A stretch of 64,000 nucleotides of DNA, taken from the NCBI GenBank assembly GCA_051453625.1, contig JBOZIK010000001.1:254263178-254327177 (forward strand). Reading direction: 5' to 3'. The position numbers and the translations under genes are program-made. The notes beneath the pieces were generated by a model. That model was not told the origin of the DNA and made no database searches. It saw nothing but the letters and a program-made list of their open reading frames with translations. Position 1 is the stretch's first letter. Each line of letters opens with the position of its first letter. The stretch comes from Welwitschia mirabilis. Taxonomy: Eukaryota > Gnetophyta > Gnetopsida > Welwitschiales. This document shows positions 36,330-48,640 of this stretch, piece by piece.

Positions 36330-36809
36330 ATTTCCACCTTAACATAGGAATACACACTCTTCCAAGGAAAAACTAGAGTGCTCGAGAGAAAACCTTGGAA
36401 ATGCAACCTATAATAAAGCCTTTAAAAAGAAGTTGGCATGTGAGGAAACTACTTTGTAAGAGAAGCAACCAATTTACTGCTAAACATCCCATCGCAAATA
36501 GACTTATTTATGTGCATTACACATCCCATGATTCTAGGCAAAAATGCATACTACACAACTTGCAATACTAGTTCATATTTGTACTACACATCCCATAGTA
36601 CTAGGATTGGATGTAACTTGAACTAGAAACTCAAAAGTTAAATGAATTCCATGATTAACAAGAAGGAAATGAGTTTGACTTAGCTCATCATTCATTCAAT
36701 CTTGGATTGGAAATACTAGAACTTTTCTTGAGTAGGTATCTTTGTTTGAACAGGAGTTGTTGATTCTATAGTCAAAAGATGCACTGATGCAATGATTTTA
36801 TGCTATGTA

Positions 36810-36900
36810 AGTTTCTTAATTTTATGGATCAACTCCCATGTACCATTTTTTACAAGAGCATAGCATTCTTCTTTTATGGCTTGGACCCATTAATGATGTA
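36810..36900 (-). pseudogene. Copia 1 reverse transcriptase, N-terminal fragment
   Basis: Reading minus, WVQAIKEECYALVKNGTWEL matches the conserved entry to the copia reverse transcriptase (W-xAM-EE--AL--N-TWELV). The domain is cut off soon after; the catalytic core is absent. Confidence 0.8.
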
Positions 36901-37243
36901 GAATGATGTTTTCAAAGAAGTTGGTTTACTATCAAAAGTTAAATGAAGACTATCAACATCATCATCATGAGTTAGATGTAAGCTAAATTTTGTTTTAGTT
37001 TTACCATTTTGATTGTGACGAACATATTCGAAAGTGGACTATGACCAAGTACTATGATGTTACCTGTGAATAGTCTCAACTGCTTTGATTAGAAAACATA
37101 TTAATTTACTAATGAAACCATGATTAAGAGTGCATAGAGCACTAAATTGCTTAATTATTATAGGTTGAAATGATGTCATACTAATAGAAGGAATTGGAGC
37201 AGAACTAGTGGCTATATCTCCCCCCACAATTGTAAGACATACA

Positions 37244-37660
37244 TCAAGCATATGAGATTTCAGCTTGGGAAACTATGTAGGTGATCTCATGCTTTTTGAT
37301 ACAACCTTGAAGATGAATAAGTTTTCCATCTATATAGAATTTCACAACTAGTTGGTAATTAGAATAAAAAATTTTCACTAAGTACTTTATCATATGGATT
37401 GAGTGATCTTCTTGCACTAGGATAAAAAGTGCTAGAAGATGTGACCTCAAAGAAGGAACATACAAAATATTAGAAATTATTTGTAAAGAGAGTGATCTCA
37501 AGTTAAGGATAAACAAATCATAGCTTTTCATTAGAGATAAAGTCTTGTAGGCCAAATAAACCTAACTTGGTACTGTGACAAAGTCATTAAAATGATCAAA
37601 CTGATAAGTCATGTGATGATTAGCGCCTATGTTAAGAATTCAAGTCTTGTCATAAGGTAT
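37244..37660 (-). pseudogene. Copia 1 protease and gag-pre-integrase region
   Basis: Reading minus, ILNIGANHHMTYQFDHF is the aspartic protease active-site region, normally I-LD-GA-DHM. The catalytic aspartate reads as asparagine here, a G to A change, so the enzyme would be dead. The frame continues through 37555-37244 with ISNILYVPSLRSHLLAL and LVQEDHSIHM, the usual LYVP-L--NLLS block that precedes integrase. An in-frame stop lies between the two parts. Confidence 0.8.
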
Positions 37661-38999
37661 ATTCTCATTCACAACCACAAAGTCATAAATGTCAAAAAGT
37701 ATGTTTGACTCAAATTTTGTCCATAATTAAGGGATTTAGACTCTTTAATAACTACATTAGCTTTAGGTATAGATTTAATCTTATCCCAAGGTATTCAATG
37801 AAAGTCTGAGGTAAGCACTAATATTTGTTTTTCTTCAGAGTAGTAGTATGATTAACTTACTTCTTATTTGATTGAGTTTGATTAGACTTCTTTTATTGTT
37901 TCTATGAAGCCTTATTCTTTTCATGATGTGATGTCTTTGACAGATGAGAGTTTCTAGAAGATTACTTATATTTAGAAGGAGATCCAAGAGAGTGAGAAAC
38001 TTTGCATGCTGTATCAGAAGACTAGGGCCCTATGTAGTTAAAATATGCTTTTGTGGTAATAAGATCCTTACTGAGCATGTCACAGTTCATATTAGATAAC
38101 TACTTACTTTTATAAAGAGATAAAATATAGCTATAGAGAAATGGATCCTCTAAATAGCAATGAATCAGGTTGATGTAATTGATGCAAAATTTATTGGTTA
38201 GGTCTATCTTGATAAATTTTGCTTTAATATTCATCATGTAAGCTATGAGTTAATGCATTTTACCCCTTTTATAATGAAAGTTATTCATAATCATAAGGAG
38301 ATTGATTAATTCTAGATCATTATTTCCATAAAATGTATCCCCTAAAGTACAATTGTTGGTATCGCAAGCTTACTTCTATTAACCAACTTTTTATGCAAAG
38401 TAGCCACTGATTTGTGAATTATCTATGTCAACTTATGATCAATGACTCTCTATGCATTTTTTTCATCTGAATTCTGAAGAGGAACATGCTCTATTATGAA
38501 AAAAATTATATCAAAGTCATAAATATGCATTATTAAGATAAAGTCCTTATTCCAATCCTTTGAACTCTAATCATCATGCAAGATTACCCTAAGGTTGGCC
38601 ATTATTCCAGTAGTTAATACAAATGTAAAGCTCTCTAACAAAATATAAAATCTACCTTTCAATGTCATAGTTATGATGAATACTAAAAATAGAGAGAAGG
38701 TTTGATAAGTTATGAGGTAAAGTTAAATTTCAGATGGATCTTGCTCACATCCACTACTAAAAAAATATCTATCTAACACATAAAGAAAAGTTATCAAAAA
38801 TCCAAAAGGAAGAAAAAGTAATAAAAATGAAAGACGATGATATAATCACTTGAAAAAGAATCTTTCTCTCGTCCACAAATTCAAGCGATCTATTAAAGTC
38901 ACAATGCAAATAAAGAAACAAATAGGTCACGATAGATAGGTATAGTCACAATAAAAAGGAATCAATCCCAAAAATTTGAGTGTTCTATCTAAACCACAT

Positions 39000-41310
39000 T
39001 GCGTGACAATGAAGATAACCACCCTCAAACTATGAAAGATCTATATGTATGAGAATAAACAAGGTAATTTATTAAAGAGTTCTTAAAGTAAGTGAGGTAA
39101 ATTTTAATATGAAGGGACCTAATTTGATTATTAGGTGATGTAAATGTAGATTTGTTAGTTTTAAGATCTATCCTTAAATCCCAATAGTGATTACATCCTC
39201 TCTAAGGATGGTATCCTTATCTTCTTAGGGAGTAAAAAGATAAAAATATGAATCACCTCGGTTGGGTGTCTAAGTCATTGACCAGTTTTGATTCAACTAT
39301 ATATACCCCTTAAAAAAGAGTACTGTGTAATTTCAGTGATCTACTTATACCTTAGAGTTAGTAAATTTTAAGATTGGTTATACTTATAACTCCCTATTAA
39401 CTTGGTGATGAAATGTAAATAGATCCTACCACTGTGCCTTCAGCCTTCACCTAATATACCCTCAGTTACTAAGATGTACATGGAAATCTAGACCTTAAGG
39501 TATGTGGGATATTTTCACTTAAGAGAGATATGACTCTTCATACAACTCAAACTTTATATTTAAGATAGTTAAGGATGCACAACANNNNNNNNNNAACATG
39601 GATCACTGTCTATATAAGGCTTCCCATGTCTGCCACCAACCAAGACTTATTGCCAATGTAAAACATGATGTGTTTAGGGGTGAAATTAATTTCTAATTTT
39701 AATCTTAATTATAAAAAATAAATTTTAATGTGAAAAAGAGGAAAAAAAACACCAAAAAACACACATTAGGATAGGGTTTGATATGGTATAGTTAAGATAA
39801 TTGGATCTTGCTCAACGTTCAAAACCTAGTTTAATCTATCTAAATCAAAAAAATAGTCTAAGTGAGAGAAAAAAAATCAAGTCAAGTGGATCGTACTCCA
39901 CATTCCAAACTCAACTTGATGAGCAAAAATCATGTTTATGGCTCACAATTAGCAAAAAATTGTTCAAAAACCTTTAAACACATAAACATATGCTTAAAAA
40001 CCTAAGTTTAGGGCTTACATGTGTGAAAATTACCAAAAAACTCAAGAAAATTAAAAAAAAGAGTAAAAAATAGGTAAAACTGCCAATGTGCACAAAATAG
40101 AGCTAATGGCTAGCAATGGTTTAGCTATACTACATGTGTCTTGAAAGAGATAACGGCTAAGAAATTGTTCAATAATTCTACACGTGCATAGAAAGCTAAT
40201 AAGGGCTAGTACAAATTTAAAAAATTTAGATTTTTATCCCACTAAGAATCAAGCTCCTAACATTTTATTTAATACAATAATTCTTAGCTAGTATGCTAAT
40301 GTTAAGTTGGTGATTACACTAATAAAAATCTCTAAAATAAGTATTAGATGTGAAGGATCATAAAAACATAGGAGGCATGCTTACAGAATCAGCAAAGATG
40401 ACAAACTAACATGGGACTTAAGAGCCATAAAGGGGCTAGTGAATGGTATGTAAAAAGAAGAGCACACAAACTAAGGATGCAGGCAGAACACAAGAGTGCA
40501 TCATAAGCGGATATAAAATGAAAGAGATAACAGGTGTAGAGAAGAGACCACACTGCGAAGAGTAGGAATGTAGTAGTAGGTGTGCCTAGAGCATAAAGAG
40601 TTGAGAAAGTGACCTATGAATTCTAGAGAGATAATCTACATAAAATGAAAGAGATTGGTTATGATCAAACTATGGGTGAACTGACATATTTATGAGCAAA
40701 CAGATGGATCGATGAAGCACAGGTGCATACATGTGCATAAATGCAATAAAATCCAATGCTTGTAATGATCAAGCAATGGATCAAATAAATAGAGGGCTAG
40801 TGGTACTTGGCCAAATATGAAGCTCAAGTAGTTGAGAAGCATAGGGAGCATAATCAAACAGGTAGTGAACTAGTCAGTAATGAAAGCACAAAAGCGATGT
40901 AGAGCAGAGTGGCTAGGTAGCAGGAGGAATCAATACAGTAGTGGAAAGTACTTTTGATAGGTTATAAGAAAGGAAGAAAAAATAGCAATTCCACTAATAG
41001 GAACACATTGAATGACATGAACATGGTAGTATCTAAGCTAGAAAAGAAAAGATTTAAAAAAATCTTGAAAACACTTAAAATAACTTAAAAAAATGAAGGC
41101 CAAAAATAAGGCCTAAATAAAATAAATAGATGAACTAAAGAATAAGTCCAATAGAAGCCAACTAGCGGGCCAAGGAAACTTAATAAGAGGCTCAGAAAAA
41201 GGCTCAAGAATCTTTTAGATTTTAAATAAAAATAAAGGCCACAATAAGAGCACAATAAGTTTTAAGGAGCTGAAAAATGACCAAGAATCTTAAATAACCC
41301 TAGCCTAGAA
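39000..41310. other. Unassigned leader region of copia 1
   Basis: No coding frame recognised on either strand. The plus strand is purine-rich from about 40380 to 41100. A partial tandem duplication around 40100-40210 repeats ATACTACATGTG / TTCTACACGTGC and AACGGCTA / AAGGGCTA. A CTATATAAGGC motif lies at 39611. A 10-N gap is at 39585-39594. A further small insertion here cannot be excluded. Confidence 0.4.
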
Positions 41311-41323
41311 GATCTATGCCAAT

Positions 41324-41492
41324 TGTTATAAAACAAGAGTTCCCAAAATAGAGAGCACATGATTTCCAAATAAAAATTTTTATTTCTTCTCTTTTACTGA
41401 TTTAACAAAGAGCTTGCTTAAATCGACAAGAATACCACTAGGATTTTCATGTATCTTTAGGCATGGAACAATTGTGTGTACTTGCCTTATCA
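41324..41492 (-). repeat. Copia 1 5' LTR
   Basis: 169 bp, TGTTATAAAACA to GCCTTATCA on the plus strand, with canonical TG and CA ends. It partners 36160-36329. Confidence 0.85.
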
Positions 41493-41620
41493 GTGATTTG
41501 AACTTTTTATACTTAATTTTTTTCTCTAAGTTGAATTATTATATTAAATACACATTTAATTTTTGTGGAGGATTAGAGAATGATCTTTTTTAAAAATTGA
41601 ATTTTTACTTTGTTTAAAAT

Positions 41621-41638
41621 TAACACTATTGCTGAGGA
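41621..41638 (+). other. Gypsy B primer-binding site (tRNA-Asp type)
   Basis: TAACACTATTGCTGAGGA matches TGGCGCCGTTGCCGGGGA at 11 of 18 positions, and every difference is a G/A or C/T transition. Its place at the end of the long repeat marks that repeat as an LTR and the element as plus-strand. Confidence 0.7.
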
Positions 41639-41928
41639 ACAATTATTATTTCTATGTGAAATATTATACTTTTCTTTAAGAATTTACATACACTAATTGA
41701 AAGTTGCTTGATTTTAATTGATTTTTATATTGTAATTGCATTGAAAAGATCTGAAGTGCTATAGTATTCCAACAAGCCTTCTAGATGTGCATGTTCTAAC
41801 TTTTAATACTTTTTTGTGCATCTCTTTTTCTTTCCAGTATCATATATTTATGAGTAAAATTTGAAAATATTCATAATGATCATGTTGGAAGTAACTTTAG
41901 CTTGAATAAACTTTTTCATAAGGATTAA

Positions 41929-42420
41929 TGTCATAATGAAGTATGTCACATGGAGGGTCATTTCCTTAAATTTTGTGAAAACTATAAGGCAACTCAAAAT
42001 GCTTTACATCGTCATCATCTTTTTAAAGCTCATACCTTTAATTAAAGTTATCATGCTCTTACACCATTTAATTGGTATTCTAACTCTTATTTAAATAATT
42101 TTCATCAGAATTTCTTTCATCCTTATAATAATCAATTTCAATGGCAACCTAAATCTTTACCTTTTTCTCATTCATAAAAAAATAAATTAGAAGAAACAAT
42201 GAAGTTATTGGTTAATTAGATGGATAAAATATAACAAAATATTAATTTTATATTTCATTAAAAAAAGCAAAAAGAGAGTTATCCTAGTTTACCTTATCAA
42301 TCTACTCCTAATTCAGAATCAACTAATACGGTGAAGAAATGCACTGATGCAAATGCCATTATATCAAAAAGTGAAAAAGCAATTTTAGAACCTAGTTCTA
42401 ATACTAAATAAGATGTGAGT
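41929..42420 (+). pseudogene. Gypsy B gag, C-terminal remains
   Basis: A zinc-knuckle-like CHMEGHFLKFC lies at about 41944-41976, preceded by another cysteine at 41929. It is followed by an asparagine- and phenylalanine-rich stretch (FHPYNNQFQWQPKSLPF), KNKLEETMKLL, and YPSLPYQSTPNSE. This order matches the end of Tat/Athila-type gag. Stops interrupt the frame. Confidence 0.65.
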
Positions 42421-42539
42421 TTAGATAAAATAATTTAAAATCTTAAATTTAATTCTAGGAAAAAGTTTTAAAAAAGAAAATTAAAAGATTCTATTCCTTT
42501 TTTTAGTCATCTTTAATTTGACAAAAGTCTAATAACTAT

Positions 42540-43110
42540 GATAATATTCATAAGATTTTTAAGGATATTAATATTAATCTCCCTCTTCTTAAGGTAATTA
42601 AGAAAATTTCAAATTAATATTATTACACTCACAAAATAAAAATACAAACTTTTATAAAAATAGTTAATCTTACTACTTACTACTTATGTTTTCTAATAAA
42701 ATATCCCTATGAAATATGATTATCTACATCCACAACTATCTCTATTACTATTGGTAATTATATGATTAATCAAGCCTTAATATATTAAGGATTTGGAGTT
42801 AAAATTATACTAGAACCTACTTTTTATACCTTAGGATTTAAGCATTTTGATCCCACTAATGTAGTTATTTCTGTGGATGATGGAACCTTTGTTAAACCCT
42901 CTAGAATCTTAAAAGATGTCTTACTCAAAATTGATAAAGTAGTTTATCTTGTTAAATTTTTCATTTTTTGAGTTCTCATGGATTTCACTAGTTATCTTAT
43001 TATTCTTTGTAGATTTTGGATTAATATACAAATGTAAAAATCAATTATAGATCTAGTGCATTGTAAATTATCTTTTGCAAATTTTCTATTACCTTTAATG
43101 TATTTTATAA
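42540..43110 (+). pseudogene. Gypsy B protease region
   Basis: ININLPLLKVIKKISN (about 42570) fits the block before the protease in Athila-type elements. FKHFDPTNVVISVDDGTF, then PSRILKDVLLKIDKVVYLV (42838-42955) fits the second half of the protease domain (usual form L-PT--LQLADRS---P-GI-EDVLVKVDKFI-P). The active-site region just before (near 42740-42800) is too decayed to read. It shares the pattern of the gypsy C protease at 47450-47635. Confidence 0.7.
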
Positions 43111-43900
43111 TTGAAAGAAAAAAGCTATTAAATTAAATAAACATTTACGTATTCCTAAGATTTAACTTATAAGTGATGATTTATTTTTAATTTTGAATGA
43201 TATGCTTTTTTTGAATGCAAAATATGAATTATTTGTTACCCAATAATCTTCATGGGATAGGGAAAATGATTTTAGCAATATTAAATGATTCTTTTAAAAA
43301 CTATTAATATAATATTAGGACTAAAATTAATACAATCAATTGTTAAAGAAGCAATGAAACTTTGCTAATATGTTATCCAATGATCAAGATGTTCTATTAT
43401 TCTCAAAGAGTTATGGCTCTAAAGTTGTAGGAATAGAGTTAATAAGGTATTTAAAAAACCCTATTCATCATAATGAGGGGAGTGCAACCATTACCAAAAG
43501 AGTAAGGGCCCATAAGTTGCAACTAGATCATGGCTAACTAACTCTTTGGTGGAGTTTCTATACCTACCATATCATACTACTAAAGGTTATTTTCAGGAAA
43601 ATTTACCTCATTATGCTTGTGGTAAGACATCATAGAATTTATTTGAACATTTCATTTTTTTCTTTCCTTTTCTTCTTTTTTGTTAAGTTCCTTTTTAAAA
43701 TAATAGACTATGATTCCCTTTTTGAAACATTGATTGGTCATTAAAATAATACATTAACTAAGTACAAAGTTATAAATTAGCATCTAATTTGACATAACTT
43801 GTACTTAAGTAGACGTTATCATAGAGATTGAAGTTCATAGATATTGGAATGTCTTAGATTGGATAAAATCCAACATCTATTATTATAAGCTCCTAAAGTA
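43111..43900. other. Junction between gypsy B and gypsy C
   Basis: No recognisable domain on either strand. The plus-strand element B loses its coding pattern by about 43250 and the minus-strand element C ends its integrase near 44030. No copy of the C LTR start was found, so a deletion probably joined the two elements here. Confidence 0.4.
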
Positions 43901-44029
43901 GAGATTTACTTCCATGAAAAGTTATATGAAATATAATAAAAAATAAGATTAGTAAATGATCAAATAGTAAGATGACTCAATGAAACAATCTAGCTAAGGA
44001 ACTATTTAGATAATAGAAAAGGGAAGCTG

Positions 44030-45193
44030 CTCCTCTTGGGTAAGAGGATCATCTAAGTTAATTTCTTTAATCATATCCATGATATAATAACAATCATTAA
44101 ATGATTGATTTAACTTTAATTATTATTCATTTACTTTAAATCTTTTATGAGTTTTTAAATTAGAAATCTTAATAGAGCCATTAATATGCACTTTCTCTAT
44201 CTAGTATGGACCTAGCCATGTAGAGGTCAATTTATTATAAAGAAAATTCACTCATAGTAAATAATATACGCAATTAACCAAGTTTAAAAGATTTTGGGAT
44301 AATTTTTTTTATCATTGTAAAATTTTACTTGAGCTTTTTGGATGAGTTATTTATGAATACCATGATTCCATTTCTCATGAAGATGTTCAAGTTGGACTAA
44401 ACTATGTTGAATATTATCATCAAAATCCATAACATTAAGTTAATGAATGGTTTTATAGGAATTATAGCACACATAAATGAAAATAACATAAAATTTACCA
44501 TACATAAGCTGATAAAGGGAAAAATCAAGTGAATTACATCAAGTAATATAGTAAGTCTAAATTATATCATGAAATTTGATAGACCAAGACTTTTTATTTT
44601 GGAATATTAGTTTTTAAAGAAAATTTTTTATTTCTTTATTAACATTTTATCTTAACCATTGGTTTGAGGATGACAAGCATTGACTATTCTATGCTTAATT
44701 CCAACACAGAGAAGAAGTTTCATGAGAATCTTATTTATAAAATAAGTGCCTTATCACTAATCAATATTTTAAGAAATCCAAATTTATATAAAATGTTAAA
44801 TCTACAAAAAGAGCATATGGTTTTTACATCATTTGTAATTATAGGAATGGCTTCTATCCATTTGATTAGATAATCATAGCTAATCCCCAGTGAGTAAGAT
44901 GTAATTTTAATTATAGGAAGATGGTGTCAGAGGGCCTATAAAGTATATACTCTAATAATCAAAAGGTGCACATTCTAAGATAGGTTAGAGGGATATGTCA
45001 AGAGTTGTATAAAGGCTATAAAAACATTAATAAGAAATACTTTTCTTGTAAAATTAAATGAATCTTTAAAGAGGATAGGATAATAGAAACCTGCATGAAG
45101 GATTTTTATAGAAGTCATTTGACCACGAATATGACCTTCACACATATTACCATGGAAAAAAGTAAGGATATCGTATTGCTCCCATTCTAGCAC
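44030..45193 (-). pseudogene. Gypsy C integrase
   Basis: The zinc-binding N-terminus is seen at 45193-44975: EQYDILTFFHGNMCEGHIRG, then KILHAGFYYPILFKDSFNF, matching H-GGHFG---T--K-L-SGFYWP-LFKDA. The C-terminal end at about 44230-44030 reads STWLGPY, VHINGSIKISN and HKRFKVNE, like SRW-GP---V---GA--I-N---FKVNGQRLK. Integrase joins element DNA to the host chromosome. The catalytic middle part is broken. Confidence 0.75.
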
Positions 45194-45379
45194 ACATTTT
45201 TACATGATTTTATCTTTACATTTTTGGTAGAGGTGTGGTTCATGCCACTTATAGTTTCTTATTCTATAAAGAAAATATTTTCTTCTAATGTAAGTCCAAT
45301 GTTAGGGAGTTTTAAATATAATAAAATAATTAACAATGTCAGCATACCATTGAGAAGGGTGTTTAGAAGAGATGAAAAA

Positions 45380-46630
45380 AAAATGTATAATGGAAAAGAG
45401 TTGCTCATCTAGAAAATTATCTTGGATAGAAAGGTATGAAGAAAAATGTAGGGGATGTTATTCATGAGGGATTCTAGATAGATGACCAACAATGCGATTA
45501 TGTTTCCATTCTTTATCAATGATGGTTAAGTTGAATTCTTTCATTAACAATATCCATTTAATAATTCTTACACTATAATCTTTCTTGGTCATTAGATATC
45601 AAATGGCAGTATGATCACTGTAGACATTAGTATAAAAACCAAGAACATAGTGTCAAAGTTTATCAAGATAAAAGATGATGGTAAGCATTCATTTTTAGTG
45701 GTGGTATAATTAAGCTAGGCTTCTAAAAGGGTTTTATTAATATAAAAAATAACATTATAATCTTTCTCATGTTTTTATCCTAACATTCCCCCGACAACAA
45801 TATTACTTACATCACACATACGTTTAAAGTCTTTATTCCAATTAGGTGCTTCTACAAGAGGTGTTGAAGTTATTTTATCTTTAATATTTTTAAAGGCATA
45901 TTAATAATACTAATTCTAATTAAATTTAGTATTTTTTTCCTAAGACAGAATAAAAAGGTTTGCAAATTTTAGTATAGTCCTTAATGAATCTTCAATAAAA
46001 AATAGCATGAAAAAGAAAAGATCTGACTTGTTTTACATTGATTAGAGTAGGAAGATTTTTAATGATATTTATTTTAGCAAGATACATCTAAATGTCATTA
46101 CTAGAAACATGATGTCTTAAGAGTATCCCATTCCTTACTAAGAAGTAACTCTTTTTCCAACTGAAATAAAGGCTAGTTTTTATGCATTAGTAAAGGAATT
46201 TTTATAATCTCTCTAAGGTTTATTCAAAAGGATCCCTACAAATAAAAAATTAATCTATGAAGATTTCTATTGATTCCTCAATCATATCTAAAAATATATG
46301 CATCATGACCATTGAAAATGTTCCAGTGAATTACATAAACCAAAGGTCATTCTTCTAAAAGGTGAAGGTACCAAAAGAAGAGGTGAAAGTTTTCTTGACT
46401 TGATCTTCATTGGCTATGCATGCCAAATCATAACCATTATAATCATCAAGAAAGAAATAATATGTATGTCCTTGGATTCTATCAAGAATTTGATCTAGAA
46501 GTAGCAAAGGACAATAGTCTTTCTTGGTGACATCATTAACATTCCTAGAATCAATGCAAACTCATCACTTCCCATCTTGTTTTGGTACTACAGTAATAGG
46601 GCTAATTCATTCATTATCAGATATGGTATA
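45380..46630 (-). pseudogene. Gypsy C reverse transcriptase and RNase H
   Basis: Reading minus: SPITVVPKQDGK, VCIDSRNVNDVTKKDYCPL, LLDQILDRIQGHTYYFFLD, TFTSSFGTFTF, MMHIFLDMIEESIEIFID, then stop. These follow the gypsy reverse transcriptase blocks (SPVVVVPKKDG, VC-DYR-LN--T-KD-YPLP, D--L-R-AG--YY-FLD--SGY, F-MDDF). The YxDD-type catalytic pair reads D-stop. RNase H follows with SFILINFDTMF and HLSRIPHE near 45900-45450. A copying enzyme, now dead. Confidence 0.85.
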
Positions 46631-46882
46631 ACTAATTCCTACATCTATAAGTTTAATAATTTCTTCCTTAACTAATTTCTTAAGGCAAAGATTAAGTCTC
46701 CTTTGTATTTATCTAATGAGTTTTTCATTATATTCTAAATAAAATTTATGCTGAACAATGAAAGAAGGAATGGCTAGAATATCTTTGTGAGTCCAAGTAA
46801 AGATATGTGTCTTGAAATTAAGAAGTTAAAGTTGTAATTTTTCTTGAGAAGGATGAAGACATGCATTAGTAGTCAAGGGTTT

Positions 46883-47245
46883 CTAAAGCTTATTATTCAA
46901 AAAGATGTATTTCAATCTATTTGGTAATTTCATAAGTTCCAAATCAAAATTATCCCTTATTGTTATTGGAATTACATCTTGATGTAGGAGGTTTTCTATG
47001 GTTTTAACATGTTGAACATCATGATTAATAAGAGATTCAAAGATTTCATTTATTTTCTCATTTAAGTTATTACTAAAGAGGTCATTATTAAGATTACATG
47101 GATTTGAGGAATTAAGACTTTTTAGGATTTCTTTACATTCTTCAAAATCATCAAATAAAGTTGGATTGTGTGAAGTAAGTAGGATTTCTTTTAAAGAATA
47201 ATGTTGACTAAACATGGAGGATCTAATTTTTTTGCTTAAGATCAA
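46883..47245 (-). pseudogene. Gypsy C linker between protease and reverse transcriptase
   Basis: An open minus frame of 120 codons ends LELMKLPNRLKYIFLNNKL, which matches the LKPLPSHLKYAFLG block just before the reverse transcriptase of Tat/Athila-type elements. The rest is acidic and asparagine-rich (DDFEECKEILKSLNSS), as is usual for this fast-changing segment. It is the longest uninterrupted frame of element C. Confidence 0.8.
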
Positions 47246-47449
47246 AGTATTCTCTCATATCTTTTTAAGCTACATCAAAGACTCTAATAATGAATTTATT
47301 ATTCCCTACATGGCATTTCATTATTCCTATTCATGTGTCAATAATGCAATGGACTATTTCACAAAAGAATCTTCTTAAGCGTAAGGTTATTGTTCATTGT
47401 GTCCTACATTAATAATGATCACATATATACAGTAAAAGGCTTCTTCAAT

Positions 47450-47635
47450 TTATATGAGCAGATCCTTCATAACTCTAATTGATTTTCTAAGAGTTGAATC
47501 AAATAGTTTTACCATAATTTTTATTAATTCAATCCTATTTTCAAACCCAAAATTTTTATAGATGTGAAATAGCATAATGTTAACACTTGCTTCTATTTCT
47601 ATTAGTACTTTCTTGAACTCTTTTGTTTCTTCCAA
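47450..47635 (-). pseudogene. Gypsy C protease
   Basis: The frame includes IEASVNIMLFHIYKNFGF, then IKIMVKLFDSTLRKSIRVM and KDLLI. This matches the aspartic protease: D-GASVN-LP-S-Y---G, then L-LADRS---P-G---D-LV. The catalytic aspartate position reads glutamate in IEAS, so the enzyme could not work. Confidence 0.8.
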
Positions 47636-48199
47636 AATAACAGTAACTATGGTAGCCCTTAGGTCTTTGAAGTTTGGATATTTTTATGCTACTAAGTTCG
47701 AAAAGATTATACAATGAATACTTTACTTGGTATGATTCTTTCTATTCTATCTTAAATAAATCCTTTCATATTTTATTGTATTTACAATTATCTTATAATA
47801 TTTTTTTACAAAAGGATGGTTGATGTTTACATCTTATATAATTACCTTAAGATAATCATCATATATAGGATTAGTCTTTAATATTTCTAATTAAGGAGTT
47901 ATAGGTTTATTTCCTATATTTTAATTGGTTTTGTTATTGTTAGATTTCTCTTCAAGAGCTAAAGGAAAAATAAGTTGATCAATAATCTCTATGTCATCAT
48001 TATGGGTTTGATTCTCTTAGTTGTAAGAAGTGGAAACTATCTAATTGGGAATTGTATTGTATCCACTTCTTGTTACTATCTTCTAATCCTTTTTAACATC
48101 ATTTGGGTTAGGAATGGTTTGGGTTGCAAGAAAGCCTTGAGATCTTTGGTTTTATAACATGTTTTATTGAAGGATTCTAATCAAATTTTTTAAGTTTAT

Positions 48200-48635
48200 A
48201 TTTTGATTCTCTAAACTTTAATTGGTATTTTCTTTTATCCTTTTTAATTCCTTCATTAATTTTCTAAAAGAATCATTTTCAATGTAGTTATGAGAAAATT
48301 TACTAGGCTAAAAGTTGTGACATTAAAAATTAGTGGAGTGAAAATTATTGATCTAAAAGTTATTACTCCTACATATATTCTTAAAAGAGGGTTTAAAATT
48401 TGGTTATGGTCATATATTTTATGGTTGAAATTATTGATTATTTTTAGAAGTATTGGGTCTTTGATGAAATGAATAGGATTCTTTATAGATCGTTTCTCTA
48501 CATGTTAGTAGGATTGGAAAATCTGTAATGTAATGGAAATTATCTTCACATATTATAGAGTAAGGTATTAATGTTTGCGGTTATTGATTTAACATTTCAT
48601 CATTAGCCAAGGCCTTGATGTAAGTTTTTAAAGTA
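48200..48635 (-). pseudogene. Gypsy C gag, second part
   Basis: Reading minus directly after the copia 2 insertion point: TLKTYIKALANDEMLNQ, then a decayed cysteine knuckle CEDNFHYITDFPI, then NTSKNNQFQP. Tat/Athila-type gag has CxxC-E-H-Y-DCP followed by an N/P/Q-rich tail, so this continues the gag at 58614-59260. Confidence 0.65.
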
Positions 48636-48640
48636 TTGGT

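Larger units (their letters stand above)
36160..41492 (-). mobile_element. Copia 1, internally deleted Ty1/copia element inside the LTR of gypsy B
   Basis: Two short LTRs (36160-36329 and 41324-41492) flank the element. Target duplications are GTAAT (36155-36159) and GTGAT (41493-41497), one mismatch. On the minus strand, the primer-site-like TTGGCATAGATC (against initiator-Met TGGTATCAGAGC) follows the right LTR. A purine tract AAGGTGGAAAT precedes the left LTR, as in plant copia elements. The interior keeps a protease and gag-pre-integrase stretch and the first residues of reverse transcriptase. Most of integrase and of reverse transcriptase is gone: only about 470 bp separate the RT start from the 3' LTR. 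The gag region (38100-38750) is too decayed to define, and the long leader 39000-41320 is unassigned. Confidence 0.85.
33640..43640 (+). mobile_element. Gypsy B, Ty3/gypsy (Tat/Athila-type) element, 5' part, interrupted
   Basis: A very long 5' LTR (33640-36159 and 41498-41620, about 2.6 kb without the insertion) is followed by a tRNA-Asp-type primer site at 41621-41638, gag remains (about 41929-42420) and a protease remnant (about 42540-43110). Reverse transcriptase and integrase in the plus direction are missing: from about 44 kb the opposite-strand element C begins. Copia 1 sits inside the LTR. A second LTR copy at about 61530-64000 could be the 3' LTR of this same element or the 5' LTR of a relative that continues past the window. 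The right end given here is approximate. Confidence 0.75.

Noticed and set aside
37060-37251. 63-codon minus frame in copia 1
   Set aside because: Same strand as pol, but no copia domain is recognised; probably the variable linker or deletion-junction sequence.
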